49,523 bases of DNA from NCBI GenBank assembly GCA_050433985.1, contig JBNPWE010000020.1, positions 1 to 49,523 of the forward strand. The letters run 5' to 3'. This DNA comes from JACIYW01 sp014359745. Lineage in GTDB: Bacteria > Pseudomonadota > Alphaproteobacteria > Rhodobacterales > Rhodobacteraceae. Numbering within the stretch: position 1 is the stretch's first letter; the number at the start of each line of letters is the position of its first letter. A model generated the notes under the pieces. The model searched no databases and was not told the DNA's origin. It saw nothing but the letters and a program-made list of their open reading frames with translations. Shown one piece after another: positions 8,390 to 16,503 of this stretch. Position numbers and translations under genes: made by a program.

Positions 8390-9564
8390 TGCGGCGTATC
8401 TCGGTCTTTGGGGCGACGGGATCGATTGGCGAGAACACGCTGGATCTGATCGGGCGCCGCGCGGATTACCGGGTTGTCGCGCTGACGGGGGGGCGCAATG
8501 TGGCGCGGCTGGCGGAATTGGCGCGCAGCCACCGCGCCGAGGTGGCGGTGACGGCCTACCCTGCGTGTTTCAGCGCGCTGAAGGCTGCGCTTGCGGGCAG
8601 CGGGGTTGATGCGGCGGCGGGGCCTGAGGCGCTGGTCGAGGCGGCGGGCCGCCCGGCCGACTGGATCATGTCGGCCATCGTGGGCGCGGCAGGGCTGGCA
8701 CCGGGGTTTGCGGCGCTGGCGCAGGGCACCACGCTGGCGCTGGCCAACAAGGAAAGCCTTGTTGCGGCCGGGCCGGTGCTGATGGCCGAGGCCGCGCGCC
8801 ATGGCGCCACCATCCTGCCGGTCGATTCCGAGCATTCGGCGGTGTTTCAGGCGCTGGTGGGCGAGGATATCGCGGCGGTAGAGCGGGTGATCATCACCGC
8901 GTCGGGCGGGCCGTTTCGCGACTGGCCGGCCGAGAGGCTGGCGCGCGCCACGCTGGCAGAGGCGGCCGCGCACCCCAACTGGGCCATGGGGCAGCGGATT
9001 TCGGTTGATTCGGCGTCGATGTTCAACAAGGCGCTGGAACTGATCGAGACGCGGGAATTCTTTGGCATTGCCCCCGGCCGGATCGAGGTGCTGGTGCATC
9101 CGCAATCCATCGTGCACGCGCTGGTGGGGTTTTCGGATGGCGGGCTGATGGCGCATCTTGGCCCGCCCGACATGCGTCATGCCATCGGTTACGCGCTGAA
9201 CTGGCCCGCGCGGGGCGACGTGCCGGTGGCGCGCCTCGATCTGGCGGCGCTGGGCAGCCTGACCTTCGAGGCCCCTGATCCGGCACGTTTTCCCGCGCTG
9301 CGCCTTGCGCGCGAGGTGATGGAGACGGGCGGGCTTGCCGGGGCGGCGTTCAACGCGGCGAAAGAGGTGGCGCTGGATCATTTCATCGCTGGCACAATCG
9401 GGTTCGCGGCAATGGCCGGGGTGGTCGAGCAGACCCTCGACAGGCTTTCGTCCGATCCCGGCCTAACTATTGCCCCATCAAGCCTTGATACCGTCCTGGC
9501 AATGGACCATTTGGCAAGAGTACGCGCGGCAGATGCGATCGCAGATCTGTCGCGCAAAAAGTAG
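8389..9564 (+). CDS. dxr: 1-deoxy-D-xylulose 5-phosphate reductoisomerase
   Basis: NADPH- and metal-dependent second step of the MEP isoprenoid pathway, feeding UppS upstream. From ATG 8389 the product is 391 residues. The nucleotide-binding GATGSIG is at residues 7-13, then ANKESLV, the metal site around DSEHSA, the SGGPF loop, and HPNWAMGQRISVDSASMFNK. The frame stays open far upstream through cdsA, but that part is antisense-like noise in another frame of cdsA. The start is fixed by the overlap with the cdsA stop and by MRRISVFGATGS. Confidence 0.96.
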   Translation: MRRISVFGATGSIGENTLDLIGRRADYRVVALTGGRNVARLAELARSHRAEVAVTAYPACFSALKAALAGSGVDAAAGPEALVEAAGRPADWIMSAIVGAAGLAPGFAALAQGTTLALANKESLVAAGPVLMAEAARHGATILPVDSEHSAVFQALVGEDIAAVERVIITASGGPFRDWPAERLARATLAEAAAHPNWAMGQRISVDSASMFNKALELIETREFFGIAPGRIEVLVHPQSIVHALVGFSDGGLMAHLGPPDMRHAIGYALNWPARGDVPVARLDLAALGSLTFEAPDPARFPALRLAREVMETGGLAGAAFNAAKEVALDHFIAGTIGFAAMAGVVEQTLDRLSSDPGLTIAPSSLDTVLAMDHLARVRAADAIADLSRKK

Positions 9565-9576
9565 GGATATAGTAAC

Positions 9577-10914
9577 GTGGATATTCTTGGGCTGGTTCCA
9601 TCTTTCGGTGGACTTTTTTTCACGCTGGCCGCATTTGTCGCGGCGCTTCTGGTTATCGTGACGGTACACGAATACGGCCATTACATAGTCGGCCGCTGGT
9701 CGGGCATCCATGCCGAGGTGTTTTCGATCGGCTTTGGCCCGGTTCTGTACAGTCGGCAGGATCTGCGCGGCACGCGCTGGCAACTGGCGCTGCTACCCTT
9801 CGGGGGCTATGTGAAATTCATGGGCGATGCGGATGCGGCCAGCGGCAAGGACGGGGCCGCGATGTCGCATATGTCGGATGCCGACCGGCGCCACACCATG
9901 CATGGCGCGCCGCTTTGGGCGCGCGCGGCCACGGTGGCGGCGGGGCCGGTGTTCAATTTCATCTTCTCGATCCTGATCTTCAGCACCTTCTTTCTGGTGC
10001 AGGGGGTGGCGACCGACCTGCCGGTGGTCGGCAAGGTGCATCCGCTGCCCGCGACCAGCCATGAGCTGCGCGAAGGCGACCGCATCCTTGAGGTCGGTGG
10101 GGTGCCCATCGCCGATAACGCGGATTTTGCCGGTGCGATCGAAACCCTGCCCCCGGCGCCCGAAGTGCGCTATCTGGTGGATCGGGATGGCGCCGTCACC
10201 GAAGTGACCGGCCCCTATCCGTTTCCGCCACGGGTCAGCGGTGTGCAGCCGCAATCGGCGGCGATCGATGCCGGTCTGAAGGTGGGCGATGTGATCCTGG
10301 CGATCAACGGCACCCCGATCACCGCGTTTTCGGAACTGCGCGACGTGATCGGCGCATCAGAGGGTAAGCCGCAGGTGCTTGACGTCTGGCGCGACGGCGC
10401 GCGCTTGCAGGTGACCCTGACGCCGCGGCGCAAGGATATTCCGCTTGCGGCGGGCGGTTTTGAAACCCGCTGGCTGATCGGGCTGAGCGGCGGCATGGCC
10501 TTTGATCCGCAAACCCGCACCCCCGGCCCGTTCGAGGCGATACAGCGCGGCGCGCAACAGACATGGTATATCGCCACCACCTCGCTTTCGGGGCTGTATC
10601 ACATGGTGACCGGCGCGATCAGTTCGTGCAATCTGACCGGGCCGATCGGCATTGCCGAAACCTCTGGCGCGATGGCCAGTCAGGGAACGGCGGATTTCAT
10701 CTGGTTCATCGCGATTCTGTCAACGGCGGTGGGCCTGTTGAACCTGTTTCCGGTGCCGGTTCTGGATGGCGGGCATCTGGTATTCCATGCCTATGAGGCG
10801 GTTGTCGGCAAGCCGCCAAGTGACCTGGCCTTGCGGGTCTTGATGGCGGGCGGGCTGACGATCCTGCTGTCGTTGATGGCCTTTGCGCTGGGCAACGATC
10901 TGTTCTGCCCATGA
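9577..10914 (+). CDS. rseP: Site-2 intramembrane zinc metalloprotease RseP
   Basis: Cleaves membrane-anchored regulators such as anti-sigma factors and clears signal peptides. It has 445 residues starting at a GTG after AGGGATA. The zinc motif HEYGH is at 31-35 in the first transmembrane helix. Two PDZ-like domains occupy about 115-290, and the second catalytic element PVPVLDGGH places Asp397 in a C-terminal helix. Placement between dxr and bamA is typical of proteobacteria and links it to envelope stress control. Confidence 0.95.
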   Translation: MDILGLVPSFGGLFFTLAAFVAALLVIVTVHEYGHYIVGRWSGIHAEVFSIGFGPVLYSRQDLRGTRWQLALLPFGGYVKFMGDADAASGKDGAAMSHMSDADRRHTMHGAPLWARAATVAAGPVFNFIFSILIFSTFFLVQGVATDLPVVGKVHPLPATSHELREGDRILEVGGVPIADNADFAGAIETLPPAPEVRYLVDRDGAVTEVTGPYPFPPRVSGVQPQSAAIDAGLKVGDVILAINGTPITAFSELRDVIGASEGKPQVLDVWRDGARLQVTLTPRRKDIPLAAGGFETRWLIGLSGGMAFDPQTRTPGPFEAIQRGAQQTWYIATTSLSGLYHMVTGAISSCNLTGPIGIAETSGAMASQGTADFIWFIAILSTAVGLLNLFPVPVLDGGHLVFHAYEAVVGKPPSDLALRVLMAGGLTILLSLMAFALGNDLFCP

Positions 10915-11022
10915 TCGGCGCGCCTGACGCGCGCCTTATCGGGGCATTCGCGACAGAACCATGCCAAAATCCCGCCACAATAGGTTGATAGTCAGGCCCC
11001 GTGGATTGGAAGGGACGATGAC

Positions 11023-11163
11023 ATGGACCACATACACGACGGCGTGCGCGGATTTTCGCTTCTGCTCGATCTGAACTGGGATCGGCTCTTCTTTGTCGGA
11101 ACGATCCTTGTGGGGTTGCTGGCGGGGGCGTTTCTGGGGTCAGCCATAATGCAATCCTTCTGA
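11023..11163 (+). CDS. Predicted 46-residue single-helix membrane protein
   Basis: A short frame in the 378-bp rseP-bamA gap: MDHIHDGVRGFSLLLDLNWD then RLFFVGTILVGLLAGAFLGS and AIMQSF, stop at 11161-11163. Its start follows GAAGGGA at a fitting distance. The C-terminal half is one strongly hydrophobic helix with small-residue GxxxG-like spacing, preceded by an amphipathic stretch. A rho-independent terminator follows 50 bp after the stop. I recognise no named family. The good ribosome binding site, membrane-helix composition and terminator support a real gene; its job near envelope genes is unknown. Confidence 0.6.
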   Translation: MDHIHDGVRGFSLLLDLNWDRLFFVGTILVGLLAGAFLGSAIMQSF

Positions 11164-11212
11164 AATCAGCGGGTCGCGGCCGTCTTGTGGCGGGCCCGGA
11201 ATGCCAGCGACC

Positions 11213-11232
11213 AAAAGCCGCCAACGGCTTTT
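11213..11232 (+). terminator. Rho-independent terminator before bamA
   Basis: AAAAGCCG-CCAA-CGGCTTTT: a perfect 8-bp stem with a 4-base loop and T residues ending the stem. It lies 50 bp after the 46-residue gene and directly abuts a promoter, so it separates the upstream operon from bamA. Confidence 0.7.
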
Positions 11233-11259
11233 GACAAGCCCCCCCTTTCCGGCTAGGCA
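11231..11259 (+). promoter_or_regulatory. Candidate housekeeping promoter of bamA
   Basis: A consensus -35 box TTGACA (11231-11236), 17 bp spacer, and -10-like TAGGCA (11254-11259). The predicted start point is near 11266, about 27 bp before the bamA start codon. The -35 box shares its first bases with the preceding terminator stem. Confidence 0.6.
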
Positions 11260-11292
11260 GGGCGCCAAAGCAAACTGGATCGGGACGGTGCG

Positions 11293-13638
11293 ATGCGACG
11301 ATATCACGGCAATCGGCCGACAAGAGCGGCGGTATATTCTGCGCGGACTCTGGCCCTTGTGCTTGTGATATCTCTGGCCGGTCTGCTGGCCCTGGCGCCG
11401 GTCGCGCGGGCGCAGGACTATCAGTTCAATTCCATATCGGTCGTGGGCAACCAGCGCATCGAACCGGGCACGATCCTGTCTTATGCGGGCATTGCCCGCG
11501 GCACGCCGGTCAGCGCGGCCGAATTGAACGATGCCTATCAACGGATTCTGGCGTCGGGCCTGTTTGAAACGGTAGCGTTGCAACCGCGCGGCAGCGAACT
11601 GGTCATCAATGTCACCGAATTCCCGACGATCAACCGGATCAGCCTGGAAGGCAACAACCGCCTGAATGACGAAGTGCTGACCGCGATGATCGGATCGAAG
11701 GAACGGCGGGTCTATTCCCCGGCGCAGGCCGAAGCCGACGTGGCGACCATCACCGACGCCTATTTCCAGTCCGGGCGGATCGCGGCATCGGTGACCCCCC
11801 GCCTGATCCGGCGTTCGGAAAACCGGGTCGATCTGGTGTTCGAGATCGCCGAGGGCAATATCGCCGAGGTGGAGCGTATCAGCTTTGTCGGCAACAATAC
11901 CTTTTCCGACCGCCGCTTGCGCCGGGCCCTGTCCACCAAGGAGGCGGGGTTTTTGCGCCGCATCGTGCAGGCCGACACCTTCATCGCCGACCGGGTGGAA
12001 TTCGACAAGCAGTTGCTCAAGGATTTCTATTCCGCCCGTGGCTTTATAGATTTCGAGGTGTTGTCGGACACCGCCGAACTGACGCGCGACCGCAACGCGT
12101 TTTTCCTGACCTTCACCGTTCGGGAAGGCCAGATGTTCAAGTTCGGGAAGATCACCACCACCAGCACCTTGCCCGAAATCGATCCGGCCGAATTTCAGGA
12201 TGTGATCCGGTTGCGCCCCGGTGTCGTCTATTCGCCAACCCTGGTGGAAAACACGGTCGAGCGGATGGAAAACCTTGCCCTTGAAAAGGGCCTGAATTTC
12301 ATCCGGGTGGAACCACGCATCACCCGCAATGACCGCGACCTGACGCTGGATCTGGAATTCGCGGTGGAACGCGCCCCACGCATTTTCGTGGAACGCATCG
12401 ATATCGAAGGCAATGCTGAAACCTTTGACCGGGTGATCCGGCGCCAGTTCCGAACCGTCGAAGGCGATCCGTTCAACCCGCGCGAAATCCGCGCCGCCGC
12501 ACGGCGGATCAAGGCGCTTGGCTTTTTCGCGGAGTCGTCGGTGAACGCGGTTGCTGGCAGCACCGATGATCAGGTGGTCGTCGATGTGAATGTCGTTGAA
12601 CAGCCGACCGGTTCGCTGACCTTCGGGCTTAGTTTCAGCGTATCGACCGGGCCGGGCGTTGCCGTCAGCTTTTCCGAAACCAACTTTCTGGGGCGCGGCC
12701 AGTTCTTCAACCTGGCGGTTGACACCAGTTCTTCGACCGCGAATTCGTCGTTTACCTTTCGTGAACCGGCGTTTCTGGGCCGAGACCTGTCGGTCGGGGT
12801 GCGCGGGGTATTTGCGCTGACCGACAGCGGCAACAATCTGAACACCACCTATGACACGCAGATCCTTTCATTCTCGCCCTCGATCGGCTTCCCGATGAGC
12901 GAAAACGGGCGGCTGGAACTGCGCTATACCCTGGCGGATGAAAAGGTTTCCAACGTCAACCCCAATGCCTCGTTCCTGATCCAGCAGGACAAGGGCGCGA
13001 AAACCACCAATGCGATCGGATACACCTATTCGTTCGACACGCGCCGCACCGGGCTGAACCCCAATGCCGGCGTGCTGTTGCGCTTTGGTCAGGATATCGC
13101 CGGGCTGGTTGGTGGCAACGAATATGTGCGCACCACCGCGCTGATTTCCGCCGAGCGCCGGGTGCGCAATGAGGAAGTGGTGCTGCGCGCCGAAGTCGAA
13201 GGCGGCGCGCTGAACATGCTGAGCGGCGACAGCCGGGTCGTTGACCGATTCTTCGGCAACAGCAAGATCCGCGGGTTTGAACCGAACGGCATCGGCCCGC
13301 GCGATCTGGCGGCCCCGAACGAGGATGGGACCGGCGGCAACTATTTTGCCGCTGCCCGGCTTGAGGCGGAATTTCCCCTGGGCCTGCCCGACGAATACGG
13401 CATCACCGGCGGCGCGTTCCTGGATTTCGCAACCGTGTGGGGGCTGGACAGGGTGAACGGCGGGCTGACCGGCACCGACCCGGTGGATGACAGTCTGAAA
13501 GTTCGGTCTTCGATCGGGTTTTCGGTGTTCTGGACCACGGCTCTTGGCCCGTTGCGGTTCAACTTTTCCCGCGCGCTCATGAAGGAAGATGGCGACATCA
13601 CCCAGAATTTCGACATGACCGTATCGACCCGGTTCTGA
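11293..13638 (+). CDS. bamA: Outer-membrane protein assembly factor BamA
   Basis: Essential Omp85 protein that inserts beta-barrel proteins into the outer membrane. It has 781 residues with an N-terminal signal peptide (hydrophobic stretch about 17-38, cleavage near VARA-QDYQF). Five POTRA domains occupy about 40-370 and include the repeated IEGNxxxxDxVIRRxF pattern. A 16-strand barrel follows, ending in Phe (TVSTRF) as required for BAM recognition. KIRGFEPNGIGPRD is the conserved lid-lock (RGF) motif of loop 6. The stop overlaps the OmpH start (TGATG). Confidence 0.97.
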   Translation: MRRYHGNRPTRAAVYSARTLALVLVISLAGLLALAPVARAQDYQFNSISVVGNQRIEPGTILSYAGIARGTPVSAAELNDAYQRILASGLFETVALQPRGSELVINVTEFPTINRISLEGNNRLNDEVLTAMIGSKERRVYSPAQAEADVATITDAYFQSGRIAASVTPRLIRRSENRVDLVFEIAEGNIAEVERISFVGNNTFSDRRLRRALSTKEAGFLRRIVQADTFIADRVEFDKQLLKDFYSARGFIDFEVLSDTAELTRDRNAFFLTFTVREGQMFKFGKITTTSTLPEIDPAEFQDVIRLRPGVVYSPTLVENTVERMENLALEKGLNFIRVEPRITRNDRDLTLDLEFAVERAPRIFVERIDIEGNAETFDRVIRRQFRTVEGDPFNPREIRAAARRIKALGFFAESSVNAVAGSTDDQVVVDVNVVEQPTGSLTFGLSFSVSTGPGVAVSFSETNFLGRGQFFNLAVDTSSSTANSSFTFREPAFLGRDLSVGVRGVFALTDSGNNLNTTYDTQILSFSPSIGFPMSENGRLELRYTLADEKVSNVNPNASFLIQQDKGAKTTNAIGYTYSFDTRRTGLNPNAGVLLRFGQDIAGLVGGNEYVRTTALISAERRVRNEEVVLRAEVEGGALNMLSGDSRVVDRFFGNSKIRGFEPNGIGPRDLAAPNEDGTGGNYFAAARLEAEFPLGLPDEYGITGGAFLDFATVWGLDRVNGGLTGTDPVDDSLKVRSSIGFSVFWTTALGPLRFNFSRALMKEDGDITQNFDMTVSTRF

Positions 13639-14309
13639 TGGGGGGCGGTCGGATCAACCGATACGCCCTGATCGCCGCGCTTGGCATGTCTGCCACGGCC
13701 GTGCCTGTCATCGCCCAGCCTGCCGGGGTGCAATCCATTCCGCCGTCGCTGGGTCAGGCCGTGACGGATGGGCCCATCAGCCCGATCCTGACCATCGATC
13801 AGGACCGGCTGTTTCAGGGATCGCTTTACGGCAAACAGGTTGCCGAGGAACTTGAGGCGCTTTCAAACGATCTTGCGGTTGAAAATCGCGGGATAGAGGC
13901 GCAGCTGACGCAGGAAGAACGCGCTCTGACCGCGCTGCGCCCCAGCTTGACACCGCAGGAATTCACCGCCCGCGCCGATGCCTTTGACGCCCGCGTGGAA
14001 GATATCCGCCGCCGTCAGGATGCCAAGGGCCGCGATCTGGCCCGGCGGCACGATCTGGCGCGCGCGGCATTCATTCAAAGCGTGCTGCCGGTGCTCAGCG
14101 CCATGATGCGCGAACGCGGCGCGGTGGCCATTCTGAACGCCCAGGCGATATTCCTGTCGTTCGGAACCATCGACATCACCGATGCGGCGATAGAACGGCT
14201 GGATGAACGCATCGGCGCCGGGCCCGGCCTGCCCCTGCCCGAGAGTGGCGAGGTAGCACCGCCAGACGACACACCCGATCCCGCCCCGACGCCGCCGGTG
14301 TCACCCTGA
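13638..14309 (+). CDS. OmpH/Skp-family periplasmic chaperone
   Basis: Escorts unfolded outer-membrane proteins to BamA. It has 223 residues with a signal peptide (about 1-27, cleavage near VIAQ). The OmpH core starts at ILTIDQDRLFQGSLYGKQVA, followed by a long coiled coil (about 65-150, EELEAL...RRQDAKGRDLARRH) and a short closing strand region (VAILNAQAIFLS). The last 25 residues are proline and acidic rich, longer than classic Skp. It overlaps the bamA stop, so the partners are co-translated. Confidence 0.9.
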   Translation: MGGGRINRYALIAALGMSATAVPVIAQPAGVQSIPPSLGQAVTDGPISPILTIDQDRLFQGSLYGKQVAEELEALSNDLAVENRGIEAQLTQEERALTALRPSLTPQEFTARADAFDARVEDIRRRQDAKGRDLARRHDLARAAFIQSVLPVLSAMMRERGAVAILNAQAIFLSFGTIDITDAAIERLDERIGAGPGLPLPESGEVAPPDDTPDPAPTPPVSP

Positions 14310-14370
14310 CCGGCTGCCTTGTCAGCGCGGGGGTGAGTTGATAGAAATTGCCCGCAGCGACGGGGTGGCA

Positions 14371-14391
14371 GTTCCGTGCGCCCCACGGAAC
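14371..14391 (+). promoter_or_regulatory. Perfect hairpin just upstream of the fabZ ribosome binding site
   Basis: GTTCCGTG-CGCCC-CACGGAAC forms an 8-bp stem that ends two bases before the fabZ Shine-Dalgarno AGGGAGA. There is no T-run, so it is not a standard terminator. It could tune translation or mRNA processing between ompH and fabZ. Confidence 0.5.
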
Positions 14392-14404
14392 CAGGGAGAC
14401 CCTC

Positions 14405-14884
14405 ATGCACGATGGCGATATCAGCCAATCCACCCCGCTCGAGGCGGATATACACCTTATCCAGCGGATCATCCCGCATCGCTATCCGTTCCTCTTGATT
14501 GACAAGGTGCGCGATGTGCGGCTGGGCGAATATGCGCTGGGCATCAAGAACGTCACCTTCAACGAGCCGCAGTTTCAGGGGCATTTCCCCGTCACGCCGA
14601 TCATGCCCGGCGTGATGATCATCGAGGCGATGGCGCAGACCTCGGGCGTGCTGGTCGGGCTGACGATGGATCTGGTCGATCGCGAACCGCTGGTCTATTT
14701 CATGTCGATCGACAACGGCAAGTTCCGCCGCAAGGTGGTGCCGGGCGATGTGCTGGAACTGCATGTGACCGCCACGCGGGCGGGCGGAAAAATCTGGAAG
14801 TTCCACGGAGAGGCCAGGGTAGACGGGCAATTGGCGGCATCGGCGGATTTCGCCGCGATGATCGACGTCAAGAGCCCGGAATGA
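14405..14884 (+). CDS. fabZ: 3-hydroxyacyl-[acyl-carrier-protein] dehydratase FabZ
   Basis: Dehydrates 3-hydroxyacyl-ACP in fatty-acid synthesis and competes with LpxA for hydroxymyristoyl-ACP. The start is ATG 14405 after AGGGAGA; an upstream in-frame ATG adds 19 unrelated residues. The product is 159 residues. Catalytic His60 lies in GHFPVTPIMPG and Glu74 in MIIEAMAQTSG; RIIPHRYPFLLIDKV is the family N-terminal signature. It overlaps lpxA by 4 bp (ATGA). Confidence 0.96.
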   Translation: MHDGDISQSTPLEADIHLIQRIIPHRYPFLLIDKVRDVRLGEYALGIKNVTFNEPQFQGHFPVTPIMPGVMIIEAMAQTSGVLVGLTMDLVDREPLVYFMSIDNGKFRRKVVPGDVLELHVTATRAGGKIWKFHGEARVDGQLAASADFAAMIDVKSPE

Positions 14885-15678
14885 CCCCGCACAGCGGCAC
14901 GTTCATTCATCCATCCGCCGTGGTCGAACACGGCGCAAGCATCGGTGCGGGGTGCAGCATCGGCCCCTATTCGGTGATCGGCCCCGAGGTGGTTCTGGGC
15001 GCCGGTGTCGAGGTGAAAAGCCATGCCGTCATTACCGGCTGGACCGAAATCGGCGAAGATTCGGTGATCTTTCCCTTTGCCTGTGTGGGTGAGGTGCCGC
15101 AGGATCTGAAATTCGCCGGGGAACGCACGCGGTTGACCGTGGGCGCGCGCGCCCGCATCCGCGAAGGCGCCACGGTGAACACCGGCACCGCGGGGGGCGG
15201 CGGGATCACGCGGGTGGGCGATGACGTTCTGATCATGACCGGCGCCCATGTCGGCCATGATGCCCAGGTGGGCAACCGGGTGGTTCTGGCCAATCAAGCG
15301 GCACTGGGCGGGCATTGCGTGATTGGCGACGATGTGATCGTTGGCGGGCTTTCGGGGGTGCATCAGTTCGTGCGCATCGGGGCCGGGGCGATCATCGGCG
15401 CGGTCACGATGGTGACCAAGGATGTGATCCCGAACGCGCTGGTGCAGGGGCCGCGCGGGGTGGTTGACGGGCTGAACCTGGTGGGGCTGAAGCGGCGCGG
15501 CGTGGCGCGGGCCGATATTGCGGCGCTGCGCGCGGCCTACCGGCATCTGGCCATGGGTGCCGGGGCGTTCATGGACCGGGCGCGCGATCTCGCGGACACG
15601 ACCGACAGCGCGCTGGTGCGCGATCTGACCGCTTTCATCCTGGACGGAAGCGAACGCTCCTTCCTGACACCGAAGTAG
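14881..15678 (+). CDS. lpxA: UDP-N-acetylglucosamine acyltransferase LpxA
   Basis: First step of lipid A synthesis, moving a 3-hydroxyacyl chain from ACP to UDP-GlcNAc. It has 265 residues. Hexapeptide repeats of a left-handed beta helix run from about residue 8 to 190 (IHPSAVVEHGASIGAGCSIG and onwards). The catalytic motif GAHVGHDAQVGN carries His123 and His126, equivalent to the E. coli active-site pair. A C-terminal helical part follows (about 195-265). It is translationally coupled to fabZ, and lpxI starts directly after its stop. Confidence 0.96.
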   Translation: MTPHSGTFIHPSAVVEHGASIGAGCSIGPYSVIGPEVVLGAGVEVKSHAVITGWTEIGEDSVIFPFACVGEVPQDLKFAGERTRLTVGARARIREGATVNTGTAGGGGITRVGDDVLIMTGAHVGHDAQVGNRVVLANQAALGGHCVIGDDVIVGGLSGVHQFVRIGAGAIIGAVTMVTKDVIPNALVQGPRGVVDGLNLVGLKRRGVARADIAALRAAYRHLAMGAGAFMDRARDLADTTDSALVRDLTAFILDGSERSFLTPK

Positions 15679-15687
15679 GTGCGGCGG

Positions 15688-16503
15688 ATGGCGGGCGGGA
15701 TCGGTACGGCGATCGTGGCGGGGCAGGGCGCCTTGCCGGGCATTCTGGCCGATGGGCTGCGCGCGGCCGATCTGCCGTTCATCCTGGCGGGGATAGAGGG
15801 GCACGCGCCGCCCGGCTGCGATCTGGTGTTCAGGATCGAACGGCTGATGCCGCTGATCGACGCCCTGCACGATCAAGGAATGACGCGGGTGGTCTTTGCC
15901 GGGGCGATGCACCGCCCCCGGCTTGACCCCGGCCTGTTTGATCCGCGCACCGCCGCCCTTGTGCCGCGCTTTCTGGCGGCGATGCAGGCGGGCGACGATG
16001 CGGCGCTGCGCGTGATCATCGCCATTTTCGAAGAGGCGGGGCTGGAAGTGGTCGGCGCCACCGATCTGATGCCGGGTCTTGTGCCGGGTCCGGGGGTTCT
16101 GGGGGCGGTGCAGCCGGGGCCGTCGGATACCATTGATGCCGCGCGCGCGGCACAGATCGTGGCGGCGCTGGGGGCGGTCGATGTCGGGCAGGGGGCGGTG
16201 GTGGCCGCCGGGCTGTGTCTGGCGGTCGAGGCGCTGCCGGGCACCGATGCGATGCTCGATGCGGTGGCGGCGCTTTCCGGGGGGCTGCGCCCGCAGGGCG
16301 GGGTCTTGTACAAGGCCGCCAAGCGCGGGCAGGATCGCCGGATTGATCTGCCCGCGCTTGGCCCCGAAACCGTGGCGCGCGCCCATGCCGCGGGCCTGCG
16401 CGGCATCGCGTTCGAGGCGGGATCGGTGATGCTGCTCGACCGGGCGCGCATGGTTGCCGATGCCGACGCGCGGGGGCTGTTCCTGTGGGCGCGCCCGGCA
16501 TGA
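15688..16503 (+). CDS. lpxI: UDP-2,3-diacylglucosamine pyrophosphatase LpxI
   Basis: Hydrolyses UDP-2,3-diacylglucosamine to lipid X, doing in many alphaproteobacteria what LpxH does in enterics. The start is set at ATG 15688 (MAGGIGTAIVAGQG). A GTG at 15679, next to the lpxA stop, is an alternative adding three residues. It has 271 residues, with the N-terminal Rossmann-like half and C-terminal half of the DUF1009/LpxI family; GGVLYKAAKRGQDRRIDLPA and GIAFEAGSVMLLDR are the conserved C-terminal motifs. It overlaps lpxB by 4 bp. Confidence 0.93.
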   Translation: MAGGIGTAIVAGQGALPGILADGLRAADLPFILAGIEGHAPPGCDLVFRIERLMPLIDALHDQGMTRVVFAGAMHRPRLDPGLFDPRTAALVPRFLAAMQAGDDAALRVIIAIFEEAGLEVVGATDLMPGLVPGPGVLGAVQPGPSDTIDAARAAQIVAALGAVDVGQGAVVAAGLCLAVEALPGTDAMLDAVAALSGGLRPQGGVLYKAAKRGQDRRIDLPALGPETVARAHAAGLRGIAFEAGSVMLLDRARMVADADARGLFLWARPA

